Shown: one piece after another, positions 56,350 through 64,000 of the stretch | Position numbering within the stretch: position 1 is the first letter of the stretch | Layout of the letters: the number at the start of each line of letters is the position of its first letter | Assembly (NCBI RefSeq): GCF_900100945.1 | Contig: NZ_FNCG01000001.1 | Location: 1 to 64,000, forward strand | Source: Mucilaginibacter gossypii | GTDB taxonomy: Bacteria; Bacteroidota; Bacteroidia; Sphingobacteriales; Sphingobacteriaceae | Length of the DNA stretch: 64,000 bases | Direction of reading: 5' to 3' | Position numbers and translations under genes: made by a program | Notes under the pieces: model-generated | Seen by the model: only the letters and a program-made list of their open reading frames with translations | Databases searched by the model: none | What the model was told of the DNA's origin: nothing

Positions 56350-56922
56350 ATGAAAACAATGACTAAAATGATAGCTTCGGCGTTTACTGCGGTGGCTATC
56401 TTCATCGGAACAAATGTTAAAGCTCAAACTACACCAGCGAACGCACTACGCTTTGGGGTAGGCCTGGAAGCAGGTATCCCAACAGGTAACGCTCACGACA
56501 TTTCAAAATTTGAGTTAGGCGGTACTGCTCGTTTGCAATATGGTGTAAGTAATGATTTAGCCCTTACACTTACCTCGGGTTATTACAATTTTTTTGGTAA
56601 AACCTATACTTCATCATTTTCCAACTCTACGTCAACAACTACAGTTACAGTTAAAGGCAGGTCTTTAGGCATAATTCCGGTAAAAGCCGGTATTAAAGCT
56701 TTTGTTGGCGATGGCTTTTATTTCGCAGGCGAAGTGGGTGCCGGTTTTGAAGTTCACCCACCAATTGCGGGGGGTGAAAAGAATACTAAACTTATCCTTT
56801 CTCCTGGCTTAGGTTATGCCACCAAATCATGGGATATTGGTGTGCGTTATGAAAACTTCTCGGGACAAAGCAATAACTATGGCCTGGTTGGCTTACGTTT
56901 AGCTTATGGATTTGGATTGTAA
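56350..56922 (+). CDS. Outer-membrane beta-barrel protein
   Basis: A 190-residue exported protein. Signal peptide (MIASAFTAVAIFIGTNVKAQ), then alternating strands typical of an 8-strand barrel (GVGLEAGIPTGNA, LALTLTSGYYNFFG, GIIPVKAGIKAFVG, FAGEVGAGFEV, WDIGVRYENFSG) ending in LRLAYGFGL. It belongs to the OmpA-like or PorT-like small barrels of Bacteroidota. It has its own terminator and a ~400-base upstream gap, so it is probably a single-gene unit. Confidence 0.85.
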   Translation: MKTMTKMIASAFTAVAIFIGTNVKAQTTPANALRFGVGLEAGIPTGNAHDISKFELGGTARLQYGVSNDLALTLTSGYYNFFGKTYTSSFSNSTSTTTVTVKGRSLGIIPVKAGIKAFVGDGFYFAGEVGAGFEVHPPIAGGEKNTKLILSPGLGYATKSWDIGVRYENFSGQSNNYGLVGLRLAYGFGL

Positions 56923-56940
56923 TTTTTAATATACTTAAAC

Positions 56941-56976
56941 AAAAAAATCCGCTTGCCAACAGCAAGCGGATTTTTT
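56941..56976 (+). terminator. Strong terminator after the beta-barrel gene
   Basis: AAAAAATCCGCTTGC pairs with GCAAGCGGATTTTTT, 5-base loop. It could act in both directions, being between convergent genes. Confidence 0.93.
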
Positions 56977-56980
56977 ATTT

Positions 56981-57083
56981 CTGAACCGGGATTTGCGGGG
57001 ATTTACCGGATTTATAGGATTGATTTTGCTGTGCAGACAATTAATATCCTGATAATCCTCAAATCCTAAAAATCAAGGTTCAG
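56981..57083. repeat. CTGAACCGGGATTT-type inverted repeat at a convergent junction
   Basis: It starts CTGAACCGGGATTTGCGG and ends AAATCAAGGTTCAG, with inner CCGGATTTATAGGATT facing AATCCTCAAATCCT. The left half matches 37361 onward and the right half matches 33281 onward, linking the three elements into one family. It directly follows a terminator and precedes the aminotransferase stop. Confidence 0.85.
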
Positions 57084-57087
57084 TTTA

Positions 57088-58281
57088 TTATGCCAATTTA
57101 CCCAACGCTTCTTTTAACCTTCTCATAGCCTCAATCAGTTTGTCTTCGGCCGTGGCATATGATAAACGGATTGAAGAAGGATCACCGAATGAATCGCCGC
57201 CCACGGTGGCTACGTGGCCTTCTTCAAGCAGGTACAAGCTTAAATGGTCAGAGTCATTGATCACGCGTCCGTTGTAGCTTTTACCAAAGAAAGAGGTAAC
57301 GTTAGGGAAAAAGTAGAACGCTCCATCTGGCAGGTTTACTTTAATACCTTCTATTTCACTCAGTAATTTATAAACAATATCACGGCGTTTTTTGAATGCG
57401 GCGCGCATTTCAAGCACACTTTCCAAACCCCCTTCGTAAGCGGCTATGCCGGCACGCTGAGTAATTGAACAGGTACCGGAAGTTACCTGGCCTTGCATTT
57501 TATCAAATGCGGCGGCCAATTCTTTAGTGCTGGCTGTGTAGCCAATACGCCAGCCGGTCATGGCAAAGGCTTTCGACCAGCCGTTGATGATAACCACACG
57601 ATCTTTGATATAGTCAAATTGCGCGATAGACTCGTGTTTGTCAACAAAGTTGATGTGTTCGTAGATCTCATCGCTCAGGATATAAACATGTGGATGTTTT
57701 TCGAATACCTTAGCTAAACCTTCAAGTTCATCTTTAGTGTAAACACTGCCGGTAGGGTTACATGGCGATGAAAACATGAACAACTTGGTATTAGGAGTGA
57801 TGGCTGCCTCTAATTGCTCGGGGGTGATTTTGAAGTTAGTATCAACGGTAGTGTTAATGAAAACGCTTTTACCTTCGGCCAATTTAACTACTTCACTGTA
57901 TGAAACCCAGTAAGGAGTAGGGATAATTACTTCTTCGCCTGGGTTAACCAAACACAATACCGCGTTAGCGATAGCCTGCTTGGCACCTGTTGAAACAACT
58001 ATGTCGGCAGCATCATAATCAAGATTGTTCTCGTTCTTCAGCTTGGCAACTACGGCTTTACGAAGTTCAGGGTAGCCTGCTACTGGTGTGTAGTAGGTAA
58101 AGTTCTTGTCCATGGCCTGCTTGGCGGCTTCCTTGATGTGTTCAGGGGTATGAAAATCAGGTTCACCAAAGCTAAGGCTGATCACGTCGACACCTTTAGC
58201 GGCAAGTTCACGGCCCAGTTTGGCCATTTTAATCGTTGCAGATTCGGACAGGTTTTGTATCCGGGTACTTAATGCGCTCAT
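57088..58281 (-). CDS. Aspartate-type aminotransferase, class I
   Basis: A 397-residue PLP enzyme of fold type I, close to the prokaryotic aspartate aminotransferase (Ib) group. PLP lysine K237 in NGWSKAFAMTGWRIGY; other contacts are STGAKQAI, SSPCNPTGSVY, LSDEIYEHI and the substrate-binding arginine in SIRLSYA. It probably interconverts aspartate and glutamate with their keto-acids. It stands alone; a -7 match (TATATTTG, 58301-58308) is 20 bases upstream. Confidence 0.9.
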   Translation of the reverse strand: MSALSTRIQNLSESATIKMAKLGRELAAKGVDVISLSFGEPDFHTPEHIKEAAKQAMDKNFTYYTPVAGYPELRKAVVAKLKNENNLDYDAADIVVSTGAKQAIANAVLCLVNPGEEVIIPTPYWVSYSEVVKLAEGKSVFINTTVDTNFKITPEQLEAAITPNTKLFMFSSPCNPTGSVYTKDELEGLAKVFEKHPHVYILSDEIYEHINFVDKHESIAQFDYIKDRVVIINGWSKAFAMTGWRIGYTASTKELAAAFDKMQGQVTSGTCSITQRAGIAAYEGGLESVLEMRAAFKKRRDIVYKLLSEIEGIKVNLPDGAFYFFPNVTSFFGKSYNGRVINDSDHLSLYLLEEGHVATVGGDSFGDPSSIRLSYATAEDKLIEAMRRLKEALGKLA

Positions 58282-58300
58282 ATAAATTATGTTATCGCGG

Positions 58301-58353
58301 CAAATATAGAAAATAACTTTACTGCTACTTACGCTTGTTATTTTTTAAATTTG
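58301..58353. promoter_or_regulatory. Divergent -7 elements of the aminotransferase and CDF genes
   Basis: Minus strand: TATATTTG followed by C (58301-58308), serving the aminotransferase. Plus strand: TAAATTTG followed by C (58346-58353), serving the CDF operon. Both fit TAnnTTTG exactly. The plus-strand element overlaps the TTG at 58351, which argues for the later TTG (58375) as the CDF start. Confidence 0.5.
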
Positions 58354-58374
58354 CGGCCTAATACCACCCTTGCT

Positions 58375-59349
58375 TTGAATCAACAAAAAAGGATCATTTT
58401 AATTTCGCTTATAACGGGGATTGTGCTGATGCTGGCGAAATTTGGCGCCTACTTTTTAACAGCCTCCAATTTTGTACTTACCGATGCCGCCGAAAGTATT
58501 GTAAATGTAATTGCAAGCTCATTTGCCTTTTACAGTATCTACCTCTCGGCCCTGCCACGAGATGAAAACCATCCTTACGGCCACGGCAAGGTGGAGTTTT
58601 TTTCGGTTTTTATAGAAGGATCACTTATCGGCATTGCCGGGTGCATCATCATTGTAAAATCGGTTTACAGCTTTTTCTTTCCCAACATTATCCATGACCT
58701 GTTTACCGGTGCTATTATTATAGCGGCAACCGGAGCCATTAACGGCGTGTTGGGTTATTATATGATCCGTAAGGGCAAAGAGCTTCGTTCCATCACCCTT
58801 GATGCCGACGGTCGTCATTTGCTGGCCGATACCGTTACCAGCGTAGGCCTGGTGGTAGGTTTATTGTTAATTGAATTTACCAGGATTTTATGGCTCGATA
58901 GTGCATTATCTATATTGGTTGGCTTATATATAGTGTACAGTAGTTACAAATTGGTTCGTAAATCGGTAGGGGGATTAATGGATGAGGCAGATTTTCAGGT
59001 AGTGACCGGGATCGTGAACGTTTTAAGTGAAAAACGCCGTGAGGCCTGGATAGATGTACACAATTTGCGCGCGCAGAAATATGGACATGAGCTGCATATC
59101 GACTGTCACATGACGCTGCCCAACTATTTTGATCTGAATACAGTACATACTGAAATATCATTGGTTGATAAGATGATAAATAACGATATGGGCATAAAAA
59201 CGGAGCTTTTTATTCATGCTGACCCTTGTGTACCCAATTGCTGCCACTACTGCAGTATGCCCAATTGCCCTATCCGGTCGGAAGCAAAAAACGAAACAAT
59301 AGCCTGGACAATGGAAAAGGTTGTACGTAATAAAAAACACTTTGAATAA
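58375..59349 (+). CDS. CDF-family cation efflux transporter with Cys-rich tail
   Basis: A 324-residue divalent-cation/proton antiporter. Six membrane segments, the metal sites in LTDAAESIVN and HLLADTVTSVG (HxxxD), and HPYGHGKVEFFS between helices 2 and 3. A cytoplasmic domain follows (DEADFQVV, GHELHIDCHMTL). The end has a cluster C285-x3-C289-C290-x2-C293-x4-C298 in DPCVPNCCHYCSMPNC, possibly a metal sensor. I chose the TTG at 58375 (MNQQKRIILIS); another TTG at 58351 overlaps a promoter element. The stop overlaps the next ATG by one base. Confidence 0.87.
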   Translation: MNQQKRIILISLITGIVLMLAKFGAYFLTASNFVLTDAAESIVNVIASSFAFYSIYLSALPRDENHPYGHGKVEFFSVFIEGSLIGIAGCIIIVKSVYSFFFPNIIHDLFTGAIIIAATGAINGVLGYYMIRKGKELRSITLDADGRHLLADTVTSVGLVVGLLLIEFTRILWLDSALSILVGLYIVYSSYKLVRKSVGGLMDEADFQVVTGIVNVLSEKRREAWIDVHNLRAQKYGHELHIDCHMTLPNYFDLNTVHTEISLVDKMINNDMGIKTELFIHADPCVPNCCHYCSMPNCPIRSEAKNETIAWTMEKVVRNKKHFE

Positions 59350-59789
59350 TGGAATACTTTAATGTAAGGGTTTACGGTCTGCTGCTGAACGATGATGATG
59401 AATTGCTCATAAGCGATGAACAGGAATACGGTGTGCGTTTTTCAAAGTTCCCGGGCGGAGGCCTGGAACTTGGTGAGGGCCTGATTGACGGGCTTAAACG
59501 CGAGTTTATGGAAGAGTGTAATATTGAGATTGAAGTTGTAGGCCATTTTTACACCACTGATTTTGCCGTAAAATCGGCCTTCAATAATTCGCAGGTTATC
59601 AGTGTATATTATTTAGTGCGAAGCATTACTCCGGTTAATTTGAACATAAAGGCTGTTGCCTTTGATTTTGATGGGGAAGGAGAGGTGTTGCAGGCTTTTA
59701 GATGGGTGCCACTTACCGCGCTTAGTGTGGCCGACTTTGAATTTCCGACAGATAAACGTGTGGTTGAACTTTTACAGAACGAACTATGA
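59349..59789 (+). CDS. Nudix hydrolase
   Basis: A 146-residue Nudix protein. The box is G37-x5-E43-x7-R51-E52-F53-M54-E55-E56-C57-N58, with Asn replacing the usual second glycine. The catalytic REFMEE part is intact, so it is probably active on a nucleotide diphosphate derivative. It overlaps the CDF stop by one base and the bioA start by four bases (ATGA), so all three are translationally coupled. Confidence 0.9.
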   Translation: MEYFNVRVYGLLLNDDDELLISDEQEYGVRFSKFPGGGLELGEGLIDGLKREFMEECNIEIEVVGHFYTTDFAVKSAFNNSQVISVYYLVRSITPVNLNIKAVAFDFDGEGEVLQAFRWVPLTALSVADFEFPTDKRVVELLQNEL

Positions 59790-61051
59790 ACCTTACCGAA
59801 AGGGATTTAAAAGTAATATGGCACCCCTATACCCAAATGAAAACCGCGCAGCCGCCTGTAGGTATTGTACGTGGCGAAGGGGCACTGTTATTTGATGAAG
59901 AAGGAAAACAATACATTGATTCAGTATCGTCATGGTGGGTAAACATTCACGGGCATGCGCATCCTTATATTGCCCAAAAGGTATCAGAGCAGCTTCACAA
60001 ACTGGAACATGTGATATTTGCAGGTTTTACCCATGAAGGCGCCGTTGAATTGGCGGAACGGCTGTTAGCAATTTTGCCGGCCAACCAAAAAAAAGCTTTT
60101 TATTCAGATAACGGTTCAACCGCTGTTGAGGTTGCTATAAAAATGTGCCTGCAATACTGGCTTAATAAAGGCGATCAGCGCACCAAGATCATCGCTTTTA
60201 ATAATGCTTACCACGGCGATACATTCGGCGCGATGGCCGTAAGTGGCCGCAGTGCATTCACTAAAGCTTTTGACAGCTTACTATTCGAGGTAGATTTTAT
60301 AGATATACCCAACGTAGAAAATATAGAAAGCCTCAAATCTCAGATCTCAGATCTCAAATCTCAGACGGCCTGCTTTGTTTTTGAACCATTGGTGCAGGGC
60401 TCGGCAGGGATGATCATGTATGAGGCTGAGTATTTGAATGAATTGATGGCCCACTGTCGTGAGGAAGAAGTGATGCTGATTGCCGATGAAGTTTTCACCG
60501 GCTTCGGGCGTACAGGCAAACCTTTCGCCACGAATCATGTAAATGTTGAGCCGGATATCATGTGTTTCTCCAAAGGACTTACAGGCGGCACGATGGCGCT
60601 GGGCTTAACTACCTGTACGCAGCAAATTTATGATGCCTTTTTATCGGATGATAAGTTGAAAACCCTTTTCCACGGGCATTCGTTTACGGCCAACCCGATA
60701 GCATGTGCTTCGGCATTGGCCAGCCTGGATCTGTTTCAACAACCCGAAACGGCAGAGAACATTGCCAGGATCAAAGCCGCTCATACTGCCTTTGCCGATA
60801 AGATCCGCAATCACCCTAAAATAAAAACCGTGAGGCAAACAGGCACTATACTGGCCATGGAGTGGGAAACCGGCGATAATACCTCATACTTCAGTTCGCT
60901 CAGGGATAAGCTGTACCATTATTTTTTATCCGCGGGGATCATATTGCGCCCCCTGGGAAACGTTATTTATATTTTACCGCCATATTGCATTACTAATGAG
61001 CAACTCAGTTATGTTTACAGCAAAATTGAGCAGGCTCTTGAAGAATTATAA
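59786..61051 (+). CDS. bioA: Adenosylmethionine-8-amino-7-oxononanoate aminotransferase
   Basis: Converts KAPA to DAPA in biotin synthesis, using SAM as amino donor. 421 residues. BioA features: IWHPYTQM (11-18), SSWWVNIHGHAHP (48-60), YSDNGSTAVEVAIKM, IADEVFTGFGRTG, and the PLP lysine K263 in CFSKGLTGG. Residues 181-193 (ESLKSQISDLKSQ) are encoded by a short direct repeat (60332-60364) inside the chain. No other biotin genes are in view. It is flanked by coupled Nudix and diiron genes. Confidence 0.94.
   Translation: MNLTERDLKVIWHPYTQMKTAQPPVGIVRGEGALLFDEEGKQYIDSVSSWWVNIHGHAHPYIAQKVSEQLHKLEHVIFAGFTHEGAVELAERLLAILPANQKKAFYSDNGSTAVEVAIKMCLQYWLNKGDQRTKIIAFNNAYHGDTFGAMAVSGRSAFTKAFDSLLFEVDFIDIPNVENIESLKSQISDLKSQTACFVFEPLVQGSAGMIMYEAEYLNELMAHCREEEVMLIADEVFTGFGRTGKPFATNHVNVEPDIMCFSKGLTGGTMALGLTTCTQQIYDAFLSDDKLKTLFHGHSFTANPIACASALASLDLFQQPETAENIARIKAAHTAFADKIRNHPKIKTVRQTGTILAMEWETGDNTSYFSSLRDKLYHYFLSAGIILRPLGNVIYILPPYCITNEQLSYVYSKIEQALEEL
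60332..60364 (+). repeat. In-frame CTCAAATCTCAG-type repeat inside bioA
   Basis: Four near-identical 7-9-base units (CTCAAATCT, CAGATCT, CAGATCT, CAAATCTCAG) run in frame and encode SLKSQISDLKSQ. Similar CTCAAATCT tracts occur between genes in Bacteroidota, so this looks like an intergenic-type repeat that entered or expanded in a coding region. Confidence 0.65.
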
Positions 61052-61054
61052 ATT

Positions 61055-61660
61055 ATGCTGAACAAAATACTACCTACTATAATAGCCGATAACGAACTTC
61101 ATTCACGCTGGTTAAACACATTATCGTTAATGGAAAATACCGGCGCACGCAAGATTTCGGCCAGTGAAGACCCGCTTACGGTTACTTACATTATATTAAA
61201 GCACGCTGCCGAAGAGCACCGTCATGCCTTTTACCTTAAAAAGCAACTGGAAAAAACGGGTGTAACGTTACCAACCTACGCTGCCGAATACCTGCTGGCC
61301 CCGGGCTCAAGCAAGTATTATTTAAATCAGTTGGATGTGGATGTTTGCCGTTATTTAAAAAGTGAGCTGAACCTGAAAGGCGCTGAGCTCCGTTTTGCAG
61401 CTTACCTGTTGGTTACCTACGCTATTGAGGTACGTGCCGATGAACTTTATCCAATTTACCAGGATGCCCTTGACGAAGCAGGTAGCAAAGTAAACGTAAA
61501 ATCGATCATTTTAGAGGAAGAAGGCCACTTGGAAGAGATGATCAACCAGCTGCAGCATTTCTCGCCCGATTGGGAACTGCACGCTCAAAAAGCTGTTGAA
61601 TTTGAAACCAAACTGTTTAATCAATGGGTTGAGCAGTTGGGTAAAGAATTGGCTTTGTAA
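61055..61660 (+). CDS. Ferritin-like diiron protein of unknown function
   Basis: A 201-residue all-helical protein with the residue pattern of a ferritin-like diiron site: E27 in helix 1, E54-x2-H57 (AAEEHRHAF) in helix 2, E125 (YAIEVRADEL) in helix 3, and E155-x2-H158 (LEEEGHLEEM) in helix 4. I do not recognise the exact family. It begins 3 bases after the bioA stop, so it is co-translated with it. A role in biotin precursor supply is possible, but there is no sequence proof; MiaE-type hydroxylases show the same pattern. Confidence 0.7.
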   Translation: MLNKILPTIIADNELHSRWLNTLSLMENTGARKISASEDPLTVTYIILKHAAEEHRHAFYLKKQLEKTGVTLPTYAAEYLLAPGSSKYYLNQLDVDVCRYLKSELNLKGAELRFAAYLLVTYAIEVRADELYPIYQDALDEAGSKVNVKSIILEEEGHLEEMINQLQHFSPDWELHAQKAVEFETKLFNQWVEQLGKELAL

Positions 61661-61674
61661 GGAATAAAAAATCT

Positions 61675-61763
61675 GTCATTGCGAGCGTAGCGCGGCAATC
61701 GCACTGAAGCTGAACGGCTCTGTATAGCTACGACATTGCTTCGTCGTTCCTCCTCGCAATGAC
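61675..61763. repeat. GTCATTGCGAG inverted repeat at a convergent junction
   Basis: Perfect 11-bp arms GTCATTGCGAG (61675-61685) and CTCGCAATGAC (61753-61763), with inner sequence GCGTAGCGCGGCAATC and ATTGCTTCGTCGTTCCTC. This type of element is common between genes in many bacteria. It lies between the diiron gene and the LTA-synthase-like gene, which face each other. Confidence 0.85.
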
Positions 61764-61774
61764 ATGAATAAACT

Positions 61775-63646
61775 TTAATACCCCATATACTCCGTAAACA
61801 CCTGCTGCAAATAAGCTTTACCACAAGCAATCGCCGCTTCAGTAGCATTTTTATCAGCATTTGGTTTGCTGTTATAGATCATGGTGCGGCCGGCGTTATC
61901 ATATGAAACAGCCTGCCCCGGCTGCATAAAACCGAACCCATTATCCCAATCAAAAAAAGCAAACTCTTTACTATTGGAATTCAAGAGATCTTTCGACCAC
62001 TTAAACTGATTATGTGGCATACCTAACTGAGCCAGCAGGGTAGCTGCGAGGTCTGTTTGTCCGCCCAGTTTACTGTTTTTTTTACCACGATATTCGGGCT
62101 TGATCACATCGCCGAAAAACAAAAGAGGTATATGGTATTTAGCCGGGTCGTAAGCCTCGGCTGTATTACGCGGCAGGCGGTGACCGTGATCGGCCACCAG
62201 GATAAACAGTGTGTTTTTATACCAGGCTTGTTTTCTGGCCTGCTCAAAATAAGCGTTCAGGCATGAATCGGTAAAATAGGCTGTGCTTCTGAATTTATTA
62301 CTTACATCAGCGTCATCATTAAAATGGTGCTTAACAGGTAGTACAAAAGGCTCATGATTGGATGATGTTTGTACATAGTTAAAGAACGGCTGTTTTTGAC
62401 GGGCCAAATATTGCAGGTTTCGGGTAAGCAGGTCATCGTCATAAACACCCCATTGTGTTTTTATATGGCTGTTATCAAAGCTGGCCTCGTCGATAATATG
62501 ATCGATATTATGTGAAGTCATGAACTTATCAAAATTCATATAATTACTTTTGCCACCATAAAAATAAGCGGTTTCATAGCCTGCATCTTTAAACGATGCA
62601 GATAAAGCCGGAAGTTTTTTATGTTTAAGCGTATCGCTGATTATGGTACGGATTGCCTGTGACGGGAAGCCACTCAGGAGAGCTACAATACCCTTGTCGG
62701 TACGATCGCCTGAGGCATAAATGTTGTTAAAGAACAGTCCGTTTTTAATGAACTTTTCAAAGTTTGGCGCTACGCCTTTATCTCCTCCTAATGATTCTAT
62801 CACGTCGGCTGTATAGCTTTCCATTTGGATGATTACAATGTTTGGGCGGCTGATAGTCAGGATTTGTTCTGTTGAATTGCCTTTAACATTATATAATTCT
62901 TCAACGGTTTTTGCGGCCTCATCCGGGCGGTCGTATAGATAGGGATTGTAAAGCGGGCGCAAATTTTCAAATACATTGTTAAAGAGGTTCCACTCGGTGT
63001 TGAGGGCACTCTGGTTGAGGATTTGCTTTTCGGAGAAATAAGCAGAGTTCTGGCTTACCGGCTTAGCTTGCAAACCGCCGCGCATCATCACAAAGTTTAC
63101 AAAAAGCAGCAATGTGGTAAGCGAAACTTTAAGGCTTGGCCGGACATCAGGCTTTTTAAACTGATAATTGATGATGAAATGAGATAGCATTATACCGGTG
63201 GCCAGTAAGGCAATCCCGATAAAAATACATTTACCCACCGGCGATGATCCACTTGATGCGATTGCTTCTGAAGGTGCGTGATAAAACGAAGTAAACACCC
63301 TGAAACTAACTTTGGTGCCCCATTCACGGAAAATATTAAAGTTAAGTACCGTATTCAACGAAATGCAGAACAAGCAAAACCAAACATATACTTTTAGCCA
63401 GATGGGTTTTATTCTAACCTTTGGGATAAACCAGTTGATGGCAAATACAAGGATGGGAATGATACAGATATATGCTGTTGCCGATACGTCAAGCCTTAAG
63501 CCCCAGAAAAACGTTTGAAGGATTTCCCCGATGCGGGCGTGATCCAGCTTGTGCAGAAAATAGATCTCAAATGTCGCTCTCGTAATTGCGAAAAAAGCGA
63601 TCCAAAAGATGAAGAATCTGAAAAAGCTAAAAAGGTTCTTTAACAT
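61775..63646 (-). CDS. LTA-synthase/sulfatase-type membrane phosphotransferase
   Basis: A 623-residue membrane protein: about five N-terminal membrane segments (to ~200), then a periplasmic alkaline-phosphatase-fold domain. Metal and catalytic motifs: IIQMESYTADVIESLGG, ASGDRTDKGIVALLSGFPS (catalytic Thr) and LVADHGHR. Gram-negative members are thought to transfer phospholipid head groups onto glycans or lipids. I chose the ATG at 63646 (MLKNLFSF); a -7 match (TATTTTTG, 63655-63662) lies upstream and excludes the ATG at 63676. Confidence 0.87.
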   Translation of the reverse strand: MLKNLFSFFRFFIFWIAFFAITRATFEIYFLHKLDHARIGEILQTFFWGLRLDVSATAYICIIPILVFAINWFIPKVRIKPIWLKVYVWFCLFCISLNTVLNFNIFREWGTKVSFRVFTSFYHAPSEAIASSGSSPVGKCIFIGIALLATGIMLSHFIINYQFKKPDVRPSLKVSLTTLLLFVNFVMMRGGLQAKPVSQNSAYFSEKQILNQSALNTEWNLFNNVFENLRPLYNPYLYDRPDEAAKTVEELYNVKGNSTEQILTISRPNIVIIQMESYTADVIESLGGDKGVAPNFEKFIKNGLFFNNIYASGDRTDKGIVALLSGFPSQAIRTIISDTLKHKKLPALSASFKDAGYETAYFYGGKSNYMNFDKFMTSHNIDHIIDEASFDNSHIKTQWGVYDDDLLTRNLQYLARQKQPFFNYVQTSSNHEPFVLPVKHHFNDDADVSNKFRSTAYFTDSCLNAYFEQARKQAWYKNTLFILVADHGHRLPRNTAEAYDPAKYHIPLLFFGDVIKPEYRGKKNSKLGGQTDLAATLLAQLGMPHNQFKWSKDLLNSNSKEFAFFDWDNGFGFMQPGQAVSYDNAGRTMIYNSKPNADKNATEAAIACGKAYLQQVFTEYMGY

Positions 63647-63716
63647 TGGGGTAACAAAAATAGTATTTTGCCACAATGTTAAGGAACCTTTAATGAATTG
63701 TTAATGAAATATTCGA

Positions 63717-64000
63717 TTATCTGCCGCCGCTCATAGCTTTCAGGTCATCCAGGGTGATCTTTTCAAAATCAGCAGGGATCCCGAATGTACCGGCAGGGTT
63801 TTTTTGTTCGGTAATACTTTTAACAGTAACCTCGGTGCTTTGACCTTGTGAAAATGAGGTGTATTGTACCGGGAAACCACCAACAGCGCGGTAGTATTTA
63901 GCAATAGCAGTTACAGGTACAGTAACATCATTAGTTACCCAGATATCATAAGTTTTGTTGGCTTTTGCATCTGTAGCTACCACTTTTTTGCAGTTAAAAC
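63717..64000 (-). CDS. DUF4412-type protein, 5' part outside the window
   Basis: About 94 residues of the C-terminal part are visible, entering from the window edge in the frame FNCKKVVATDAKANKTYDIW. Stretches NCKKVVATD, VTNDV and GFPVQYTSFSQGQ are typical of DUF4412 periplasmic/outer-membrane proteins of Bacteroidota, whose role is unknown. It ends in KAMSGGR. The start lies beyond base 64000, so length and signal peptide cannot be judged. Confidence 0.72.
   Translation of the reverse strand, partial: FNCKKVVATDAKANKTYDIWVTNDVTVPVTAIAKYYRAVGGFPVQYTSFSQGQSTEVTVKSITEQKNPAGTFGIPADFEKITLDDLKAMSGGR

Overview
The window looks like chromosome from a member of the Bacteroidota, most likely a Sphingobacteriaceae species of the Mucilaginibacter/Pedobacter type (inference). 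Reasons: SusC/SusD-type outer-membrane systems, ECF sigma/FecR pairs, DUF4249 and DUF5686 proteins, a sphingolipid locus, weak ribosome-binding sites, and several matches to the Bacteroidota -7 promoter element TAnnTTTG. No rRNA, tRNA or CRISPR array was seen.

Layout. 1-1.5 kb: an IS1182-type insertion sequence with perfect 17-bp ends, next to a gene remnant. 1.7-3.6 kb: two orphan genes bracketed by two copies of a ~96-bp double-hairpin repeat. 3.7-8.1 kb: a nicotinamide-to-NAD salvage operon (NMN adenylyltransferase/Nudix fusion, nicotinamide phosphoribosyltransferase, PRPP synthetase), a nested palindrome over its promoter, a four-copy 98-99-bp tandem repeat, and the Nudix-type regulator NrtR. 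8.2-18.8 kb: a polysaccharide utilisation locus (ECF sigma, FecR, SusC, SusD, SusE-like, two GH76 enzymes), probably for alpha-mannan, with hairpins between cistrons. 19-21.9 kb: a compact operon of membrane-anchored exonuclease, cNMP/CBS/DUF294 protein and GIY-YIG protein. 22-27.9 kb: an ECF/FecR/TonB receptor/DUF4249 set with a reductase gene inserted on the other strand. 28-31 kb: a TonB receptor broken by a one-base frameshift. 31-39 kb: housekeeping genes (MazG-like, rlmF, NagX-like, truC, DEAD-box helicase, DUF1456, CAP domain) and a TPR gene frameshifted at an A9 run.

39.2-49.7 kb is the most interesting region: a nearly complete sphingolipid and inositol-lipid locus. Serine palmitoyltransferase makes 3-ketosphinganine. 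A GNAT-fold protein (candidate bacterial ceramide synthase) and an SDR reductase would give dihydroceramide. Myo-inositol-phosphate synthase and a CDP-alcohol phosphatidyltransferase would give phosphatidylinositol phosphate. An FA2H/Scs7-like hydroxylase and an AUR1-like PAP2 protein would hydroxylate the ceramide and transfer the inositol-phosphate head group. A DUF5686 outer-membrane protein sits inside the locus.

50-56.9 kb: an RND efflux operon (OMF, adaptor, pump) divergent from spt, then an outer-membrane beta-barrel gene. 57-64 kb: an aminotransferase, then CDF transporter-Nudix-bioA-diiron protein as a tightly packed operon, an LTA-synthase-like enzyme, and a truncated DUF4412 gene.

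Seven of the eight convergent gene junctions carry a repeated palindromic element from one of four families. Two genes are broken by one-base shifts in A-runs, so sequencing error must be considered for both.
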